Below, in pieces: positions 6,785-15,925 of a stretch of DNA of 17,676 bases. The DNA comes from UBA5266 sp964610025 (lineage in GTDB: Bacteria > Bacteroidota > Bacteroidia > Bacteroidales > WCHB1-69). A program made the translations under genes and the position numbers. Numbering within the stretch: the stretch's first letter is position 1; every line of letters begins with the position of its first letter. Under the pieces are notes generated by a model that made no database searches, was not told the origin of the DNA, and saw nothing but the letters and a program-made list of their open reading frames with translations. The stretch is from the NCBI GenBank assembly GCA_964610025.1, contig CAZSTX010000046.1, positions 1 through 17,676 on the forward strand. The letters are read 5' to 3'.

Positions 6785-7437
6785 AAAGCTATATTTTTAT
6801 TCGTGTTTTTCTGAAAATATTGACAAGCCTCTTTTATGCCACATTTATTACAAAAAGGAGTTCGTGCTACACACACATAACGCCCATGCAAAATCAACCA
6901 ATGATGTGCTTTTGATATAAGCGATTGCGGAATGTGTGCTACTAATTGTTTTTCTGTTTCTAAGGGATTTTTAGCATTGTGTGTTAATCCTATGCGAGCA
7001 GCAACACGAAACACATGTGTATCTACTGCCATAGCAGGTTGATTAAAAGCCACAGAAAGAATGACATTAGCAGTTTTTCGCCCTACGCCCGGCAGCTTTT
7101 GCAAATCTTCAATATTATCGGGAACGCTTCCATTAAAATCATTTACTAACATAGTAGCTATTCCTTTTAAATATTTTGATTTGCTGTTAGGATAAGAAAT
7201 GCTTTTGATAATTTCAAAAATTTCTTCTGTACTTGCTTGTGTTAATTTTTTAGGTGATGGATAATGTTGAAAAAAAACAGGTGTTACCATATTTACTCGT
7301 TTATCAGTACATTGTGCAGATAATACTACTGATACTAAAAGTTCAAATGTATTATTATAACGTAATTCGGTGGTAACCTCTGGTTGTTGTTTGATAAAAT
7401 AATCAATAACGTATGTATAGCGTTCTTTTTTAGTCAT
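6781..7437 (-). CDS. nth: Endonuclease III, DNA glycosylase/AP lyase
   Basis: Nth removes oxidised pyrimidines and nicks the resulting abasic site. In the 218-residue protein the helix-hairpin-helix is LPGVGRKTA (115-123) with the catalytic lysine K121; the catalytic aspartate is D139 in VDTHVFRV. The C-terminal [4Fe-4S] cluster ligands are C189, C196, C199 and C205, in the exact C-X6-C-X2-C-X5-C spacing. Length is normal (E. coli 211). The ATG at 7437 overlaps the end of the upstream lipoprotein gene by 8 nt, and the stop overlaps the ansA start by 4 nt. Together with the nearby xth, two consecutive enzymes of base-excision repair are encoded about 1.3 kb apart in converging operons. Confidence 0.96.
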   Translation of the reverse strand: MTKKERYTYVIDYFIKQQPEVTTELRYNNTFELLVSVVLSAQCTDKRVNMVTPVFFQHYPSPKKLTQASTEEIFEIIKSISYPNSKSKYLKGIATMLVNDFNGSVPDNIEDLQKLPGVGRKTANVILSVAFNQPAMAVDTHVFRVAARIGLTHNAKNPLETEKQLVAHIPQSLISKAHHWLILHGRYVCVARTPFCNKCGIKEACQYFQKNTNKNIAL

Positions 7438-8134
7438 GATTTAATTTTTCTTTTAATGCTATCACATGTTGATTAGATGGATAAGCTATTGTTAATTCTT
7501 TTATCATTCTATCTAATAGCTCCCTATCTTCAGTAGAAGAAAAAAAGTTTCTATGTCCAATTTTTTGATAAAAAGCCGATATGCTTGCCAATTTATTAGG
7601 ATGTTGTATAATAAAATCTTTTAAATAATTTTTATAATAGTCAAAGTTTTTATAATAACAAGTATCCAATTGTGGTCGAATAGTATCGAATGCCGTTGTG
7701 TTTTTATACGCTACAAATATTTTAGCCAATGAATCTGTAATGAGATACATTTCATATACTTTTCTATTTACTTCAAGAAAAAGCTCTGATTCTTCGTTAC
7801 CTATAATTTTTTGTGTTTTTTTAATGTCTAATACATCGCCAGATAAAAAGATATTATCTTTATTGCCAGCAATAAATGTTATAAAGGTAGTGTCGTCAAA
7901 GCGGATACGATAAAATCCTTTTTCTAAAGTGTTTACAAAATGAGAAAAACTATTTTTTATTAATAGTATTGTATCTAAAGTAACAATTTCATAAGGGCGT
8001 ACTTCGTCTAAAACACAATAATTAAAACGACAGTTTTCAAAATTACCTTTTACCGTAAATCCACTTTTATCGCAAGCTATAAAAATGAACGATATGCTGA
8101 TAATAAACGATAGAATTGTTTTATTTTTCATCAT
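7430..8134 (-). CDS. Putative lipoprotein with a DUF4369-like domain
   Basis: The 234-residue protein starts with a lipoprotein signal peptide: basic MMKNK, a hydrophobic stretch and a lipobox FIAC with C21 as the lipidated residue, followed by D22, so it should be attached to a membrane facing the periplasm. Residues about 25-115 (FTVKGNFENC...) look like the beta-rich DUF4369 domain that commonly precedes a thioredoxin-like domain in Bacteroidota thiol-disulfide proteins. Here the helical linker (120-230) ends the protein and there is no CxxC thioredoxin domain, so it would be a stand-alone sensor or binding module. The DUF4369 assignment is by eye and moderate. The start overlaps the O-antigen ligase stop by 14 nt; a second ATG immediately follows the first. 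Confidence 0.7.
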   Translation of the reverse strand: MMKNKTILSFIISISFIFIACDKSGFTVKGNFENCRFNYCVLDEVRPYEIVTLDTILLIKNSFSHFVNTLEKGFYRIRFDDTTFITFIAGNKDNIFLSGDVLDIKKTQKIIGNEESELFLEVNRKVYEMYLITDSLAKIFVAYKNTTAFDTIRPQLDTCYYKNFDYYKNYLKDFIIQHPNKLASISAFYQKIGHRNFFSSTEDRELLDRMIKELTIAYPSNQHVIALKEKLNHD

Positions 8135-9611
8135 TTGAAAGAGATATTAATTTATTTTTACGATAAACATCTAAAGCTACAATTACAGCCATTGCTCCAA
8201 AAACAGGAATTGCTAATTTGTCTGTATCTAAAAAATTATTCAAAAAACCATGACTATAATAAGTTATCAAAGCTAAAGTAAACATCAGACTTATAATGCG
8301 TATGTTTTTATCTTTTTCTTTGCGATATATATTAATTCCTCGATATACAACCATGCTTACTAAAGCAAGAACACTCAAAGCACCCAACAATCCTGATTCT
8401 GCAAGAGGACCTAAATATTCACTATGTGCATTTCCGCCATCTCCCGAATTTGTAGTGATAATGGTTCGGTATTTAGAACGTTGAAAAGGAGCATACTGAA
8501 ACTGATAAGTTCCAGGTCCAAATCCAAAAACAGGCCGTTTTTCAAACATACGCATGGCAGCCTCCCAACGATTGATGCGTTCTACGTTAGAAGCATCAGA
8601 AGAAATATTGGTAATAGATTGAAAATGTTCATAAAAATCAGTAGAAGATTCTTGCTCGTTTTTGTTTATTTGATGTAATAAAAACGATTGAAAGGTAAAT
8701 AACAAAACAACTATCGTTGCAAATGCAATGAAAATGGTTTTTATTTTTATTTTAAACAACAATAACAACCACACTCCTATAGCTATAATAAGGCTTAACC
8801 ACGCTGCTCGACTAAAGGATAAATACAATCCTATCAGCATAATAATCATTAAAATAGCAGATAAAAAACGTTGTTTTTTACTCACTAATGGCAAAAATAT
8901 CATTCCAGCTAACACACAAACAAAAAATGCAAGCACAGCACCATAAGCTGTATGGTCATTATAATAAGGACTCATTATCCAATGGCTTACCTTTTCGACA
9001 TCTCCCATTTGCATATGTTTATACGAAGTAACACACACTACAACAGCTAATCCTAAAGCATAACTTAGAAAAAAAGTAATCCCTTTTTTAATATCTTTAT
9101 TAATAAATTGCGATAAAATAAAAAAACTTGGTATAATAAACCACAATTTGCTCGCTAAAAACTTAAAAGACACCCAAGGTAAAACACTTGTTATAGAAGT
9201 GATGAAAATCCAAAACAAATAAAAAAAAATTGCTAAGGAAATGGGGTGTTTGCTAATAGCTAATGTATAATGGTTTTCATAGAAAACACGCATAATAAAA
9301 ATGAGTGTTATTGCTACTAATAAAATTTCACTGGGAAAAGATAAGCCAAAATTAATATCTGGGATAAATTCTTTTATATCAATTGAAAAAGGCACTATAA
9401 AAGCAGTAATGTATAAAAGCGTATCTATTCGAAAAAATAGCAAATAGACAAAAAATATCAAAGCAACACTATAAGGAAACCACAACATTTCATGCTTAAT
9501 AAAAAAAACACAAAGCATTAAAAAAATGATACTTATCAATCCAATAATTAATTGTTGGTATTCTTTTTTTAAAAAGACTCGTCCCCTATCAAACAAGCGT
9601 CGTAATGTCAT
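8121..9611 (-). CDS. O-antigen ligase/polymerase-like membrane protein (Wzy_C family)
   Basis: This 496-residue inner-membrane protein has about ten or more hydrophobic segments and the hallmark of the WaaL/Wzy_C family. An arginine in a membrane-edge SFSRAAW motif (R268) is followed by a large periplasmic loop (about 310-405) with GFGPGTYQFQY, then NAHSEYLGPLAESGLLG containing H396. Such proteins transfer or polymerise lipid-linked glycan on the periplasmic side; whether this one is a ligase or a polymerase cannot be told from sequence. I use the ATG at 9611-9609; an in-frame TTG at 9617 is possible. It follows the Wzz-like gene by 12 nt, which supports a role in surface polysaccharide, although no glycosyltransferase genes are in the window. 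Confidence 0.88.
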   Translation of the reverse strand: MTLRRLFDRGRVFLKKEYQQLIIGLISIIFLMLCVFFIKHEMLWFPYSVALIFFVYLLFFRIDTLLYITAFIVPFSIDIKEFIPDINFGLSFPSEILLVAITLIFIMRVFYENHYTLAISKHPISLAIFFYLFWIFITSITSVLPWVSFKFLASKLWFIIPSFFILSQFINKDIKKGITFFLSYALGLAVVVCVTSYKHMQMGDVEKVSHWIMSPYYNDHTAYGAVLAFFVCVLAGMIFLPLVSKKQRFLSAILMIIMLIGLYLSFSRAAWLSLIIAIGVWLLLLFKIKIKTIFIAFATIVVLLFTFQSFLLHQINKNEQESSTDFYEHFQSITNISSDASNVERINRWEAAMRMFEKRPVFGFGPGTYQFQYAPFQRSKYRTIITTNSGDGGNAHSEYLGPLAESGLLGALSVLALVSMVVYRGINIYRKEKDKNIRIISLMFTLALITYYSHGFLNNFLDTDKLAIPVFGAMAVIVALDVYRKNKLISLSNDEK

Positions 9612-9623
9612 TATCAATGAAAA

Positions 9624-10670
9624 TTATTCTTTTCTTCTTAGTTGTTTTCCTATATCTCGAAATCCTCTTTTTATATTTTCTTGAAAAATAAGTAAAAAAA
9701 CAGTTAAAGAAAGTACACTAATAGTTGTTACTAACATTATAAGAAGTTTATTAGGATATGATTTTTTATCTGCTGGCACTGCTTTTTCGACAATAAATTT
9801 TTGAGGTAAACTATAAGAAGCATCAACGCGTGTATTCTGGTATTTTTCTTGAAATAATTTTTGAGCTTCTTTTAAGTAAAACAACCTATCTCTTACCGAC
9901 ACATATATTGGTCCATATTCCTCAAGCACAACAAGCTCATCTTTAATTCGTTTCACAGCAGTTGCATTTCCTCTCGCTAATTCTATAGCGTATTGTTGCA
10001 TTAATCTTTCCGATTGCGACTCATAATCATAGACGCCATGGCTCATAATACGCGATAAAGAATCTGTTAATAATGTTACGAGCGTATCTGTCATTTTCAT
10101 TTCTTCTTGCAAAATATTAAATGCTTCTATTGACCGTTGCTGAATAATTTGACGTTTCAATATATCGTAATAATCTGCAATTTCGTTAGCAATATCTGCT
10201 GCTAAAATTGGGTCTGTATCCATTACAATTATTTCTACAGCTAAATTATCTGTACGTGAAAATTGTATATTATTTTTAACGTATTTATAGAGCTTTGTTT
10301 TCCAATATCTTTTTGTCGTATCAATATTATAATGAGTAATCAAATCGTATTTTTTTATAATATGGTCTTTGATTTCTCTCGAATTTAAAATCTGTATCAT
10401 TTGCTCTATATGTGCATCATCTCCAAACTGGGTAACATCAAGAAATTCATTATAATTACCCTCTGCAAGAATCAGTTGTGAAACTGCATTGCTTGAAGTC
10501 GAAAACATAATGACCGAAGATGTATATTTTGGTTTGATAAACAACGGCATTGAGAAAATAAAAGCTACTACAGCTGATGTTAATCCAATAACAAATAATA
10601 ATTTCCAATACTTAAATAAAAGCAAAAGGATATGAAATCCTGAACGTTCTGTTGTTTTTTGATCTATCAT
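9624..10670 (-). CDS. Wzz-type polysaccharide chain-length determinant protein
   Basis: The 348-residue protein has the polysaccharide co-polymerase layout. A short cytoplasmic N-terminus is followed by a first membrane helix (about 20-45) and a large periplasmic domain with helical, coiled-coil-like stretches (about 160-285, rich in Q, E, R and L). A proline-containing VPADKKSYPNK stretch then precedes the second membrane helix (about 306-330), and the C-terminal tail is basic. There is no tyrosine-kinase domain, so it is a PCP-1-like rather than a BY-kinase protein. It probably sets the modal length of the glycan handled by the adjacent Wzy_C protein. It is the first gene of the minus-strand operon. 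Upstream, TATTTTG at 10757-10751 is a one-base-short version of the -7 box and may be its promoter. Confidence 0.88.
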   Translation of the reverse strand: MIDQKTTERSGFHILLLLFKYWKLLFVIGLTSAVVAFIFSMPLFIKPKYTSSVIMFSTSSNAVSQLILAEGNYNEFLDVTQFGDDAHIEQMIQILNSREIKDHIIKKYDLITHYNIDTTKRYWKTKLYKYVKNNIQFSRTDNLAVEIIVMDTDPILAADIANEIADYYDILKRQIIQQRSIEAFNILQEEMKMTDTLVTLLTDSLSRIMSHGVYDYESQSERLMQQYAIELARGNATAVKRIKDELVVLEEYGPIYVSVRDRLFYLKEAQKLFQEKYQNTRVDASYSLPQKFIVEKAVPADKKSYPNKLLIMLVTTISVLSLTVFLLIFQENIKRGFRDIGKQLRRKE

Positions 10671-10800
10671 GAAATATAAATTGTTAAAATAATATAATTT
10701 TTTTCAGTAAAATAATAAACGTAATATTTAATGTTTTATGATATAATATTCAAAATAAATAAACTCTTTAATAAATATTTTCTACATAATTATTCTATTA

Positions 10801-10833
10801 TTGTAAATAATAAAGTTTTTTTTTATACTTTTA
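10801..10833 (+). promoter_or_regulatory. Near-consensus promoter for the outer-membrane protein/ABC/MORN operon
   Basis: TTG at 10801-10803, a 22-nt spacer, then TACTTTTA at 10826-10833, one mismatch from TAnnTTTG at the last base. The ATG at 10863 is 29 nt downstream. The 192-nt divergent region 10671-10862 otherwise contains only AT-rich sequence with no evident hairpin or gene. Confidence 0.45.
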
Positions 10834-10862
10834 CAGATTAAGCAAAAGCACATAGAAAATAG

Positions 10863-13800
10863 ATGATAAAATTGATAAAAAAGCAATTGTCTCGATTATT
10901 TTCAACACATAATGTATGTGTTATTTGCTTATGTTTCTTATTATACAATGCAAATGCTCAATTTTACAACGGCTCTCAATTAAGTTTTGGTAAAGGTAGA
11001 GTGCAAACTCATCAAAACATTTGGTCCTACTATCGAACTGCTTTAGCAGATATTTATTTTTATCCCCAAGGAAAAAATCTAGCCGAATACGTAGCAAAAG
11101 AAACTCAAATCCTCATCCCAGAAATAGAAAAAAAATTAAAATATACGCTAACCAACAAAGTACAAATTATTATTTACTCGCGGCATTCCGATTATATGCA
11201 ATCAAACATTGGATTAGAAGTAGAAAATTTCTATAACACAGGAGGTGTTACTCCTATTTATGGACATAAAATATTTCTCTATTACAATGGAAATATGAAC
11301 GATTTTTATGAGAGTTTGAAAGCGGGACTTGTTGGATTATTTATTAATCGTATTGTAAGAGGAAATAATGTATTAACCGAATTAACATCTGCCGATTTAG
11401 TAGCAATCCCCTATTGGTTTACCGACGGCATGAGTGCATATTTTAGCAAAGCGTGGACAGCAGAAATCGACAATATGATTAGAGACGGCATATTAAGTGG
11501 CAGCTATCGCAAGCTGCATAATTTACCCATTTCCGAACAAGCTATTGCAGGCTATTCGCTTTGGAATTATATAGCGCAAGCTTATGGAGAAAAGATGATA
11601 ATCAATATACTGCACTATATACGTACTGTAAAAAATTACGAAAGAATTACACAGGTAACTTTAGGAATAGGATTTGACCAATTAAAAAATGACTGGTTAG
11701 AATATTATACCAAACACTATTTAACACATCCCGATTATTATTATCCAGAAAATGCATTATTGAAAAAATACAAAAAAAACACGCATTATTTACAAGCTAA
11801 AATATCGCCCGATGGAAAAAACATAGCCTACATTACCAATCAAGAAGGAAAAGTAAGAGTATTAATATATAATGAAGAAACAAAGAAATCTAAGTGTATT
11901 TACCGTTTTCATTACCGTATCGAAGAAAATCCAGACTATAGTTTTCCATTAATAACATGGCATCCTAACTCTTCTATTCTTATGATGATAATAGAGAAAA
12001 AAAGCAAAGTGTATATGATTCCTTATCAATTGGAAGATAAAAAATGGCAAGAAAAACAAATTGTTTTTGTGCATAAAGTTACCGATTTCTCTTATTCTTC
12101 TGACGGAAAATATATTACTATGTCTGCTATAGAAAATGGGCAATCAGACATTTATATTTACACTATTGCATCTCGTTCATTAACGCCTATCACGAATGAT
12201 AAAGCCGATGATTTTGCACCTCGATTTATCAACAACAACACACGTTTGGTTTTCAGTTCAAACAGAAACAACGACACCATTGATAAAGAAGAGTTATCGA
12301 AAAACTATCCATTAGGAAAATATGACTTATTTGTTTATAACCTCACATCGAAAAGTAAAATACTACAACGCATCACTACTACTTCTAATGCAAACGAAAT
12401 ATACGCCACTGAAATAGATACTAATTACCTTATTTTTTTGAGCGACAACAATGGGATCTACAATCGCTATCTCGGCAAATTCACTTACGAGATTAGCCAT
12501 ATTGACACTGGTATTCACTATACTAACAAATTTATTGATTACCCTATTACCAATAACGACAATGGGTTTTTATACCAAGATGCTAACATTGCCCAGCAAA
12601 GTATAATAGATATTGTTTTACATAAAGGAAAATACATTATAGAAAAAGAAAACATTTCTTCTATTACTTCTTTACCTGAAAAAAAACTAACAAAAACAAT
12701 TAATTATTTATTGCTATCGCGAAAAAAATATTTACAAGATTCGCTATCCAAAAAAGAAGAAGTGCCTCAACGACAAAAACGTTTCCAATTTGTAAAACTA
12801 ATAGAACTTCAAGACACTTCATATAATAGAAAGCAAACAATGAATAGTGGAAATTCCTACCCCAATATGATAGGCTTAGAAAATATGACGCTAATACCAC
12901 GCGTGTATCAAACACAATACTATTTAAATTCGTTTGTAGTACAAGCTGATTTTAATTTTTTAAATGCTTCTTATCAACAGTTTGTTCATTCTTCAAATCC
13001 TATCTACCTTAATCCTGGATTAAATCTTTTTATGATGATAGAAGCTAAAGACCTAATGGAAGACCACCGTTTAGTAGGAGGCGTACGTTTTACCATCGAT
13101 TTAAACAAAGAATTCATCTTTAGTTATGAAGACTTTTCACAACGTTTAGAAAAACAAATAGCTATTTATTATCAATCTATTAAAAACATCAATTATAATG
13201 GTTATTACGAAAGTCAGCAAAACACTTCTTTGTTTTATATTTTAAAATATCCTTTTGATAGGGTTAACAGTCTTCATTTTACGACTTCGCTGCGTTACAA
13301 TCGTTATGCCTTAAAAGCTACAGACGACATTAGTTTGTACCAACAAAACATGAATTCATTTTGGACAGAAGTTAAAGCAGAATACGTATTGGATTTTTCT
13401 GTGCCAATATCTATGAATATGCGAAAAGGCATGAGAGGAAAAGCTTTTATCGAGTGGATGTGCACACCTGACAAATCGTTTCAAAACATGGCAGTTGTAG
13501 GAATGGATATACGACATTACACAAAATTACATCGCAATATTGTTTGGGCAAATCGATTAGCTGCAAGCACTTCATTCGGAAAAAATAGACTTCTCTATTA
13601 TATGGGTGGATTAGATAATTGGTGGTTTGCTAAATTCAACTCCAACATCTACGTAGATACCAGCATTAACTACACCTATCAAGCATTAGCAACCAATATG
13701 CGTGGTTTTGAACAAAATATCCGTAATGGCACCAGTTTTTTTGTTCTCAATTCTGAATTACGCTTTTCTGTTATTCAATTTATTATGAATAAACCATTAA

Positions 13801-14093
13801 AAAATAATTTTTTAAATTCATTACAATTAATTGCTTTTGGAGATATTGGCACCGCATGGACTGGAATATCACCTTATTCCGAAAACAATTCTTTATTTAA
13901 ACAAATTATTGTTTCAGGTCCTTCTATAAAAATCACACTTCATAAACAAACCGAACCAATAGTAGCAGGTTTTGGAATGGGATTAAGATTTTTACTGATG
14001 GGTTACTTCTTACGCTTCGATTATGCTTGGGGAATAGAAAATTACAAAATAAACAAAGGAATATTTTATGCATCTTTAAATTTAGATTTTTAA
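10863..14093 (+). CDS. Outer-membrane protein: degenerate gluzincin-like domain, TolB-like propeller and Omp85-like barrel
   Basis: This 1076-residue protein has four parts. A signal peptide (1-32, cut at NA-Q). An alpha/beta domain (about 50-290) resembling MA-type gluzincin metallopeptidases, with PYWFTDGMSAYF (183-194) aligning to the usual W-x-x-E-G-x-A-x-Y helix. Then a WD40/PD40 (TolB-type) propeller (about 305-600) with blades such as ISPDGKNIAYITN, YSSDGKYITMSA and FINNNTRLVFSSNRN. Finally a C-terminal beta-barrel (about 680-1076) with an Omp85-like MRGF (946-949), GDIGTAW (993-999) and a terminal phenylalanine, typical of outer-membrane proteins. No HExxH is present where it would be expected (around 150-165), and the motif glutamate is D188, so peptidase activity is unlikely. 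Related large proteins are common in Bacteroidota and are loosely named TolB or PD40 proteins; their function is not known to me. It starts a three-gene operon. Confidence 0.8.
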   Translation: MIKLIKKQLSRLFSTHNVCVICLCFLLYNANAQFYNGSQLSFGKGRVQTHQNIWSYYRTALADIYFYPQGKNLAEYVAKETQILIPEIEKKLKYTLTNKVQIIIYSRHSDYMQSNIGLEVENFYNTGGVTPIYGHKIFLYYNGNMNDFYESLKAGLVGLFINRIVRGNNVLTELTSADLVAIPYWFTDGMSAYFSKAWTAEIDNMIRDGILSGSYRKLHNLPISEQAIAGYSLWNYIAQAYGEKMIINILHYIRTVKNYERITQVTLGIGFDQLKNDWLEYYTKHYLTHPDYYYPENALLKKYKKNTHYLQAKISPDGKNIAYITNQEGKVRVLIYNEETKKSKCIYRFHYRIEENPDYSFPLITWHPNSSILMMIIEKKSKVYMIPYQLEDKKWQEKQIVFVHKVTDFSYSSDGKYITMSAIENGQSDIYIYTIASRSLTPITNDKADDFAPRFINNNTRLVFSSNRNNDTIDKEELSKNYPLGKYDLFVYNLTSKSKILQRITTTSNANEIYATEIDTNYLIFLSDNNGIYNRYLGKFTYEISHIDTGIHYTNKFIDYPITNNDNGFLYQDANIAQQSIIDIVLHKGKYIIEKENISSITSLPEKKLTKTINYLLLSRKKYLQDSLSKKEEVPQRQKRFQFVKLIELQDTSYNRKQTMNSGNSYPNMIGLENMTLIPRVYQTQYYLNSFVVQADFNFLNASYQQFVHSSNPIYLNPGLNLFMMIEAKDLMEDHRLVGGVRFTIDLNKEFIFSYEDFSQRLEKQIAIYYQSIKNINYNGYYESQQNTSLFYILKYPFDRVNSLHFTTSLRYNRYALKATDDISLYQQNMNSFWTEVKAEYVLDFSVPISMNMRKGMRGKAFIEWMCTPDKSFQNMAVVGMDIRHYTKLHRNIVWANRLAASTSFGKNRLLYYMGGLDNWWFAKFNSNIYVDTSINYTYQALATNMRGFEQNIRNGTSFFVLNSELRFSVIQFIMNKPLKNNFLNSLQLIAFGDIGTAWTGISPYSENNSLFKQIIVSGPSIKITLHKQTEPIVAGFGMGLRFLLMGYFLRFDYAWGIENYKINKGIFYASLNLDF

Positions 14094-15922
14094 TGATTAA
14101 AGATTTTTTACGTATCATTTCTTTTGCAAAGCCTTATGGGTTATACGTAGTAAGTTCATTTATTTGCAACTTACTCTACTCCCTATTTTCTATTTTTACT
14201 TTAGGAATGATAGTACCTTTTGTCTCTATACTATTTGGGGTAATAGAACCTGTTTTAACTAAACCTGCATTTCAACTATCAGTCAATGGTATTTTTCAAT
14301 TTATGTCTTATTATATAACATTAATAAGCAACGAAAAAGGAATCTTTATAGCTATGCTATTTGTTTCCATTTTATTCTTAACCTCTTCTTTATTATCTAA
14401 TTTATTCCGTTTTATGGGATTGTTTTTTTCTAATCCTGTACAAATAAATACAGTAAAAGATATCCGAAATACATTGTTTCACAAGACACTCATTCTACCA
14501 TTAGCCTATTACACAAAACACAAAAGTGGCGATATTATTACCCGTATGAATGCCGATATGCAAGAAATAGAAACATTGCTAAAAAACATGCTATCATTAC
14601 TTTTCCGAGATCCTTGGATAGTAATCACATTTTTAATTACGCTATTATTAATTAACCCCTTACTAACTTTAATATCTCTATTAATATTTCCACTTCTTAC
14701 GTATATTTTAACTAAAATATCAAATAGCATACGACGAAAATCAAAACAAGGGCAAGAACAATTAAGTGTTATTAGCAGTATGTTTGAAGAGAGTATTTCA
14801 GGGTTACGCATTATTAAAGGATTTAATGCTATCCCATTTTTTTTAGAAAAATTCAAACATGTCAATGCTAATTACACACGTTTAACAAATAAAATTCATA
14901 GAAAAATTGAGTTGTCAAGTCCTGTATCAGAAGTTTTGAGCACCATTAGTTTATGTTTGGTTATAGGAGTTGGAGGTTATTTTATTTTTCAACAAAAGGC
15001 TTATCTGCAAGCCAATACTCTCATTTTATTTATATTAATATTTGCTCGCTTAATTCCTCCTATACAAGCCGGTGTACGTTCTTTTAATTTAATTCAAAAA
15101 GCACTCGTATCGGCAAGAAGAATTTTTGAAATATTAGACGAAAAAGAAATAATTATAGAAAAAGCAAATGCCATTCCAATAAAAAAAATCACAAAATCTA
15201 TTGAATTTAAAAATGTAAAATTTGCTTATGATTCAGGTAATTGGATTTTAAAAAACATTAATCTATCCGTGAAAAAAGGAGAAACCATTGCCATAGTAGG
15301 AATGTCGGGAGCGGGAAAATCTACCATTCTCAATCTTTTGCCACGTTTCTATGATACAACAGAAGGAGAAATATTAATAGACGGTATTAATATAAAAGAT
15401 TATATCATTTCAGATATCCGAGCACTTATGGGACAAGTGAGTCAAGACATTTTACTTTTCAATGACACTATCTATAGCAATATATGTTTTGGATTAGAAA
15501 ATGTAAGTAAAGAAAAAGTAATAGAAGCAGCCAAAATAGCCAATGCTGATTCGTTTATTTCCGAAATGCCCAATGCATACCAAAGCATTATTGGCGATAG
15601 AGGTGTGAAACTATCTGGCGGTCAACGACAACGTATTAGTATCGCTCGTGCTGTTTTACGCAATCCTGACATATTATTATTAGACGAAGCCACTTCATCT
15701 CTTGATAGTCAATCGGAAATATATGTACAACAAGCACTTGAAAATATTATGAAAAATAGAACTTCGATTATTGTTGCACATCGTCTAAGCACAGTACAAC
15801 ATGCCGATAAAATTATAGTTATTAATGATGGCAGTATTGTTGAGCAAGGAAATCACTTTGAACTATTAAACGACAATCAACTATATGCTAAATGGGTAGC
15901 TATGCAACGTCTTAACAATTAA
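14093..15922 (+). CDS. MsbA-type ABC exporter, fused membrane and ATPase domains
   Basis: The 609-residue protein is a half-transporter expected to act as a homodimer in the inner membrane. The membrane domain (1-340) has about six hydrophobic helices and the ABC_membrane coupling region (HKSGDIITRMNAD, 143-155). The ATPase domain (368-605) has Walker A GMSGAGKST (403-411), Q-loop GQVSQD (447-452), signature LSGGQ (507-511), Walker B DILLLDEAT (526-534) and H-loop VAHR with H563. This is the MsbA/lipid-exporter type; the cargo cannot be read from sequence. The start is the ATG at 14093, overlapping the previous TAA by one base (TAATG), which points to translational coupling; a longer reading frame opens at 14027 inside the upstream gene but adds only 22 non-conserved residues. 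Confidence 0.93.
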   Translation: MIKDFLRIISFAKPYGLYVVSSFICNLLYSLFSIFTLGMIVPFVSILFGVIEPVLTKPAFQLSVNGIFQFMSYYITLISNEKGIFIAMLFVSILFLTSSLLSNLFRFMGLFFSNPVQINTVKDIRNTLFHKTLILPLAYYTKHKSGDIITRMNADMQEIETLLKNMLSLLFRDPWIVITFLITLLLINPLLTLISLLIFPLLTYILTKISNSIRRKSKQGQEQLSVISSMFEESISGLRIIKGFNAIPFFLEKFKHVNANYTRLTNKIHRKIELSSPVSEVLSTISLCLVIGVGGYFIFQQKAYLQANTLILFILIFARLIPPIQAGVRSFNLIQKALVSARRIFEILDEKEIIIEKANAIPIKKITKSIEFKNVKFAYDSGNWILKNINLSVKKGETIAIVGMSGAGKSTILNLLPRFYDTTEGEILIDGINIKDYIISDIRALMGQVSQDILLFNDTIYSNICFGLENVSKEKVIEAAKIANADSFISEMPNAYQSIIGDRGVKLSGGQRQRISIARAVLRNPDILLLDEATSSLDSQSEIYVQQALENIMKNRTSIIVAHRLSTVQHADKIIVINDGSIVEQGNHFELLNDNQLYAKWVAMQRLNN

Positions 15923-15925
15923 AAA

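Noticed and set aside
12700..12915. Minus-strand ORF inside the outer-membrane protein gene
   Set aside because: Shadow frame of a long, well-supported gene with no start signal or domain.
14027..14092. 22-residue N-terminal extension of the ABC exporter
   Set aside because: It lies inside the outer-membrane protein gene; the ATG at 14093 gives the standard N-terminus and a TAATG coupling.
14509..14865. 118-codon minus-strand ORF inside the ABC exporter
   Set aside because: Lies wholly within the conserved exporter membrane domain on the opposite strand; no independent support.
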